Origin: Alicyclobacillus fastidiosus
GTDB taxonomy: Bacteria; Bacillota; Bacilli; Alicyclobacillales; Alicyclobacillaceae
DNA: 64,000 nt
Reading direction: 5' to 3'
Assembly: GCF_026651875.1 (NCBI RefSeq)
Contig: NZ_CP104067.1
Span: forward strand, 4,020,501-4,084,500
Under the pieces are notes generated by a model, which was not told the DNA's origin, searched no databases, and was given only the letters and a program-made list of their open reading frames with translations. Below are positions 61,136 to 64,000 of this stretch, in pieces. The position numbers were made by a program, and so were the translations under genes. Positions within the stretch are counted from its first letter, which is position 1. Every line of letters starts with the position of its first letter.

Positions 61136-62296
61136 TTACGCATCACCAGACGTATTTTCGAAGCCTAAGATTACAGCAAGGGCAACTCCTATAGCTGATG
61201 AATGAACTGTGTTTACAAAAACAATCTGTGTATTTTTCAATGGATACTGAAGTGCCTTGGTACCGGCTGTTTTGATAGTTGCAGAACCGAACGTTGGTAT
61301 GTTGCTATAAGGGCTATCCACGACGATAACCTGGGGATTTAGTAGATTGATAACCGTAGACAGTGCAACGCCTACATACGCTCCCACATCGTCCATCACA
61401 GCGTGAAATTCAGGATAGTCCGAAAGAGACGGAGGAATGATGATTCCATCAGCAGTAATGTCGATGTCCCGGTCAGGTATTCTTGCTTTGAGTTGTCGAC
61501 GGACTGCTGGAATACTCACGAGTGCTTCAAGGCACCCATGTTGTCCGCAGATGCAACGTGGACCGTCCGTTGCAACGGGTAAGTGCCCCACTTCCCCAGC
61601 TGTCCAACTTGTTCCATGGTAAATCTCATTTCCAATGACAAACGCGCCGCCTACGCCTTCATCAACTCGAATATAAAACGTACTCGACGAGTTATCAGGT
61701 GTCACTTTGAATCGTGACAGAGATGCAGCCTTCACACGATTTAAAACCCTTACTGGAATTGGAGTAACGTGTTGCTGGATCACCTGCATGACAGGTATAC
61801 CTTCCCACTCCAAGTGGGTCGAATAGTGAACCAACCCAGACGTCGGATCCACCAATCCTGGAACGGCTATTCCTATCCCAATCACTCTATCATATTTCCG
61901 AATCAGTCTCTGACATCTTTCTGCGAGTAAATTCAGGCATAGACTAGCCATTTTGGCATTGACCTCTACCGCCTCAGACTCCATTATGTTTCCGCTGTAA
62001 TCGGTGACGACAATTTCACAGCATGTGTCCCGTATAAGTATCCCAATTACTTGGTATGCCTTTGCGATTAGAGACAATTCGATTCTAGGTCGGCCAACTT
62101 CACCCTGGTCGATTCCGCTCTCTGATACGACACCCTCCTTTAGTAATTTCTCAATGATGATGGAGACGGTATTCTTGCTGATCCCTAACGAATCCGCAAT
62201 CGCCTGACGGGAGGTCGTCTTGTTTTGGCGTAGGAATGACATGATTCGTTTCTCGTTGTGTACTCGTAAGACAGCGGTGCCTTTCGTCGTCATCAA
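61136..62296 (-). CDS. ROK-family transcriptional regulator (NagC-like)
   Basis: A 386-residue repressor of the ROK family. N-terminal winged helix: NEKRIMSFLRQNKTTSRQAI with ADSLGISKNTVSIIIEKLL (about 14-55). The kinase-like part has IGIGIAVPGLVDP, RVDEGVGGAFVIGNEIYHG and the zinc motif CICGQHGCLE. It probably responds to GlcNAc-6-P or a similar amino-sugar compound and controls this locus. The ATP site motif of true kinases (DxGGT) is not visible, which fits a regulator. Confidence 0.92.
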   Translation of the reverse strand: MMTTKGTAVLRVHNEKRIMSFLRQNKTTSRQAIADSLGISKNTVSIIIEKLLKEGVVSESGIDQGEVGRPRIELSLIAKAYQVIGILIRDTCCEIVVTDYSGNIMESEAVEVNAKMASLCLNLLAERCQRLIRKYDRVIGIGIAVPGLVDPTSGLVHYSTHLEWEGIPVMQVIQQHVTPIPVRVLNRVKAASLSRFKVTPDNSSSTFYIRVDEGVGGAFVIGNEIYHGTSWTAGEVGHLPVATDGPRCICGQHGCLEALVSIPAVRRQLKARIPDRDIDITADGIIIPPSLSDYPEFHAVMDDVGAYVGVALSTVINLLNPQVIVVDSPYSNIPTFGSATIKTAGTKALQYPLKNTQIVFVNTVHSSAIGVALAVILGFENTSGDA

Positions 62297-62328
62297 CCTC
62301 CAAGAAGAAGTAACTGAATGTTACGTCT

Positions 62329-63201
62329 CTAGTGAGACTGCCATGATGTAATGTGTTTATCAATCCCTATGATGCCCTCTAGAGCCAACTCACTTCCATG
62401 TTTTCGTGTACCGTTGGAGGGTACATAATGTGTTTCAAGTGTAAACAGGCCAGAATATCCGTGTTCTTGCAAAGCAATCAAGTGTTCAACATATGGGACC
62501 AATCCACGGCCGATAGGAAGGCATTGAACATGCTGCTCCCTGTCGTGCCCCACATCTTTGAGATGAACATGGGAAATCAAATCTTTTACGAATTTATATC
62601 CTTCGGGGTACGCTTGTCGACCACCATACACCTCATTACCAGGATCCCATAACACACGCAGCGCCGGGGAATTTACGGTTCGTACAAGCATCGCAACTTC
62701 TTCTGCAAATCCACCATTGCAAGTCGGCTCGTTTTCCAGGAGTAAAACCACACCGTTTTCCTGCGCAATTTCCGCTGCGCACCTTAAATATTTTACGATT
62801 TCACTTGTATAGTCCTGTGGTCGCTCTTCCCGCCAAAATGAAAACACCCGTATATACTTGCAATTCATTTGTTTTGCGAGTCGAATAACACGCCGAAGTT
62901 TGTTAAAATGATTCGCTGTATCCTCATCATTGGATCCAAATGTATCCCCTCTTAAAACGGGACGTTCAGGATTCAATGAACACTTGAAAACCGGCGATGC
63001 AATACAACTCACCTGTAACCTCCGCTTCTGTAATAATGAGAGAACATATTCAATGTCTTCATCTGATAGGCATGTGATATTTTTGCGATTAATCGTCCGT
63101 AGTTCCACGTGCGTGAGGTGATGAGAATTCGCCCATTCCAGTGCTTCTTCAAAGTTATCTGACACTTCATCCGTAATGATTCCGAGTCTACTAAGAATCA
63201 A
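62329..63201 (-). CDS. Sugar phosphate isomerase/epimerase (xylose-isomerase-like TIM barrel)
   Basis: A 290-residue AP-endonuclease-2-fold protein. I chose the TTG at 63201 after TATAGGAGGTGTTCACC; an upstream ATG lies before that RBS. Motifs: LTHVELRTINRKNITCLSDE, CKYIRVFSFWREERPQDY, VVLLLENEPTCNGG, LRVLWDPGNEVYGG and SHVHLKDVGHDREQ with the likely metal-binding Glu, Asp and His. These enzymes isomerise keto sugars, inosose or sugar acids. It sits in the amino-sugar locus; a substrate such as an N-acetylated or anhydro sugar is possible. Confidence 0.88.
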   Translation of the reverse strand: MILSRLGIITDEVSDNFEEALEWANSHHLTHVELRTINRKNITCLSDEDIEYVLSLLQKRRLQVSCIASPVFKCSLNPERPVLRGDTFGSNDEDTANHFNKLRRVIRLAKQMNCKYIRVFSFWREERPQDYTSEIVKYLRCAAEIAQENGVVLLLENEPTCNGGFAEEVAMLVRTVNSPALRVLWDPGNEVYGGRQAYPEGYKFVKDLISHVHLKDVGHDREQHVQCLPIGRGLVPYVEHLIALQEHGYSGLFTLETHYVPSNGTRKHGSELALEGIIGIDKHITSWQSH

Positions 63202-63214
63202 AGGTGAACACCTC

Positions 63215-64000
63215 CTATAATCCATCAAAATGCTCGGAGGAAAAGTGGATCATGAGTTCGTAGGGTCCTTGCATTACATACGGTTTGCATTGTAAGCGAT
63301 TCTGAATGGCTTGTTGAATAACCGTTCCATAATCTACATAAATCTTACGAGGGGCCGCTACTAAGCCAGCATGCCGACCAAAGCCGACTTTCGTGACATA
63401 CGTATGAACATGCTCTCCCAATTCAGTAGATGCTTCCTGACACGTTTTCTCATCACCTGTCACAAGTAATACTGGAACGCCCTTTAAGCCAAACAACAGA
63501 CTATCGAGGCCGATTTCCCCGATGGGTGACCCATTTAAAGTGACATACTGCCAGTGCGTTGATGTATGATCTCGAATTGCATTCTTCGTTCCGCCCATCC
63601 CGTGATACCCAATTAACAGTGCGCCATCAAACGAAGTATCTAGTCCAGCGAACCGATTTTCCGCCTTTAATGCCCCAAGACAATATCGTGCTCCTGGATG
63701 CAAGTCATTCAAGTTAAAATTCAAACCGGAATGATGTTCACAAATAAACCTAACCTTATTAATGTAAATCAGTGGGGCCAGGAAATCCGTCCGATTCCAC
63801 AGGAATGTGAATACTGCGACGGTGGTTAAGGGAGGTCTCGCTAATGGCAATACTATCTGCCAGTAAGTTCGGAAGTACCCCGCCCCATCCACCTCGGCGG
63901 CCTCAAGCATGTCATTCGGTATACTCATGAAAAATTGTCTTAGCATGAAAATGAAATAGGCGCTTCCGAAAAAAGATGGGAAAATCAAGGGCCAATACGT
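63215..64000 (-). CDS. In-frame fusion: ABC sugar permease (C-part) to M55 D-aminopeptidase (C-part), cut by window end
   Basis: The frame enters from beyond the window edge. Residues coded by about 63758-64000 are a MalG-type permease: PLIFPSFFGSAYFIFMLRQF, the EAA loop LEAAEVDGAGYFRTYWQIVL, then FTFLWNRTDFLAPLIYIN. There the permease stops without its last helices. The following residues from about KVRFICEHHSG are the M55 (DppA-like) D-aminopeptidase: LNDLHPGARYCLGAL, GALLIGYHGMGG, NGSPIGEIGLDSLLFG, VPVLLVTGDEK. The peptidase lacks its N-terminus, where the zinc ligands of the DxE motif lie, and ends early after HFSSEHFDGL. Neither half looks functional. The downstream sugar isomerase starts 13 bp later. 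Confidence 0.85.
   Translation of the reverse strand, partial: TYWPLIFPSFFGSAYFIFMLRQFFMSIPNDMLEAAEVDGAGYFRTYWQIVLPLARPPLTTVAVFTFLWNRTDFLAPLIYINKVRFICEHHSGLNFNLNDLHPGARYCLGALKAENRFAGLDTSFDGALLIGYHGMGGTKNAIRDHTSTHWQYVTLNGSPIGEIGLDSLLFGLKGVPVLLVTGDEKTCQEASTELGEHVHTYVTKVGFGRHAGLVAAPRKIYVDYGTVIQQAIQNRLQCKPYVMQGPYELMIHFSSEHFDGL

Overview
The window reads as chromosomal DNA of a low-to-mid GC Gram-positive endospore-former type, most likely Alicyclobacillus or a close relative. This is an inference from strong AGGAGG-type ribosome binding sites, frequent TTG and GTG starts, Firmicute-type regulators (MarR, LacI, DeoR, BglG, ROK), a PgcA-like phosphoglucomutase and many short sugar and acid catabolic operons. 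No rRNA, tRNA or CRISPR array was seen. Most of the window is accessory metabolism: small operons, each with a local regulator and often a visible operator palindrome.

Layout. 0.3-1.3 kb: a MarR regulator with matching operators before itself and before a small Cas2-like-fold gene. 1.6-3.6 kb: a fluoride island with two convergent fluoride riboswitches, three crcB genes (the first frameshifted) and an MntP/YtaF-like membrane protein. 3.8-12.3 kb: a LacI-controlled acid or lactone catabolic operon (thiolase, two fused CoA transferases, SDR, metallo-beta-lactamase-fold hydrolase) and an MFS importer, with a 32-bp perfect palindrome before the thiolase. 13-16 kb: PsiE-like protein, Old Yellow Enzyme with a TetR regulator and matching operators, a small anchored protein. 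16.3-28 kb: a carbohydrate locus (large glycosyl hydrolase, esterase, solute-binding lipoprotein, two permeases, two Gfo/Idh/MocA dehydrogenases, DeoR regulator). 28.5-33.3 kb: bd-type quinol oxidase cydAB, a monooxygenase-fold protein, a ferric-reductase-like membrane cytochrome with a suspect 5' end, and a Met/His-repeat membrane protein.

33.8-36.7 kb: a TetR-controlled divergent pair (MFS exporter with isochorismatase-like hydrolase). 36.7-41 kb: amino-acid/polyamine permease, aldehyde dehydrogenase and ureohydrolase, with a 38-bp perfect palindrome upstream. 41-46.7 kb: GNAT, MscS channel, ArsR regulator with luciferase-like monooxygenase, a hairpin-rich gene-poor stretch, and two tandem paralogous membrane proteins. 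47-51 kb: an ascorbate-type PTS (EIIC, EIIB) whose EIIA lies inside a BglG-type regulator. 51.8-54 kb: a mobile-element scar (IS256 transposase tail, decapitated Nudix gene) and an intact IS1380 element with a 5-bp target duplication. 54-59 kb: phosphoglucomutase, a GNAT pseudogene with three frameshifts, an unrecognised helical-repeat protein and an intact GNAT.

59-64 kb: an amino-sugar locus (nagA, nagB, ROK regulator, sugar isomerase) ending in a gene in which an ABC sugar permease is fused in frame to the C-terminal part of an M55 D-aminopeptidase, which looks like a deletion junction. The most interesting places are this fusion, the two-riboswitch fluoride island, the cydAB/Met-His-repeat cluster, and the large operator-like palindromes at 9.7 kb and 41.0 kb. 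Several single-base frameshifts lie in or beside homopolymers, so some broken genes could be sequencing errors.
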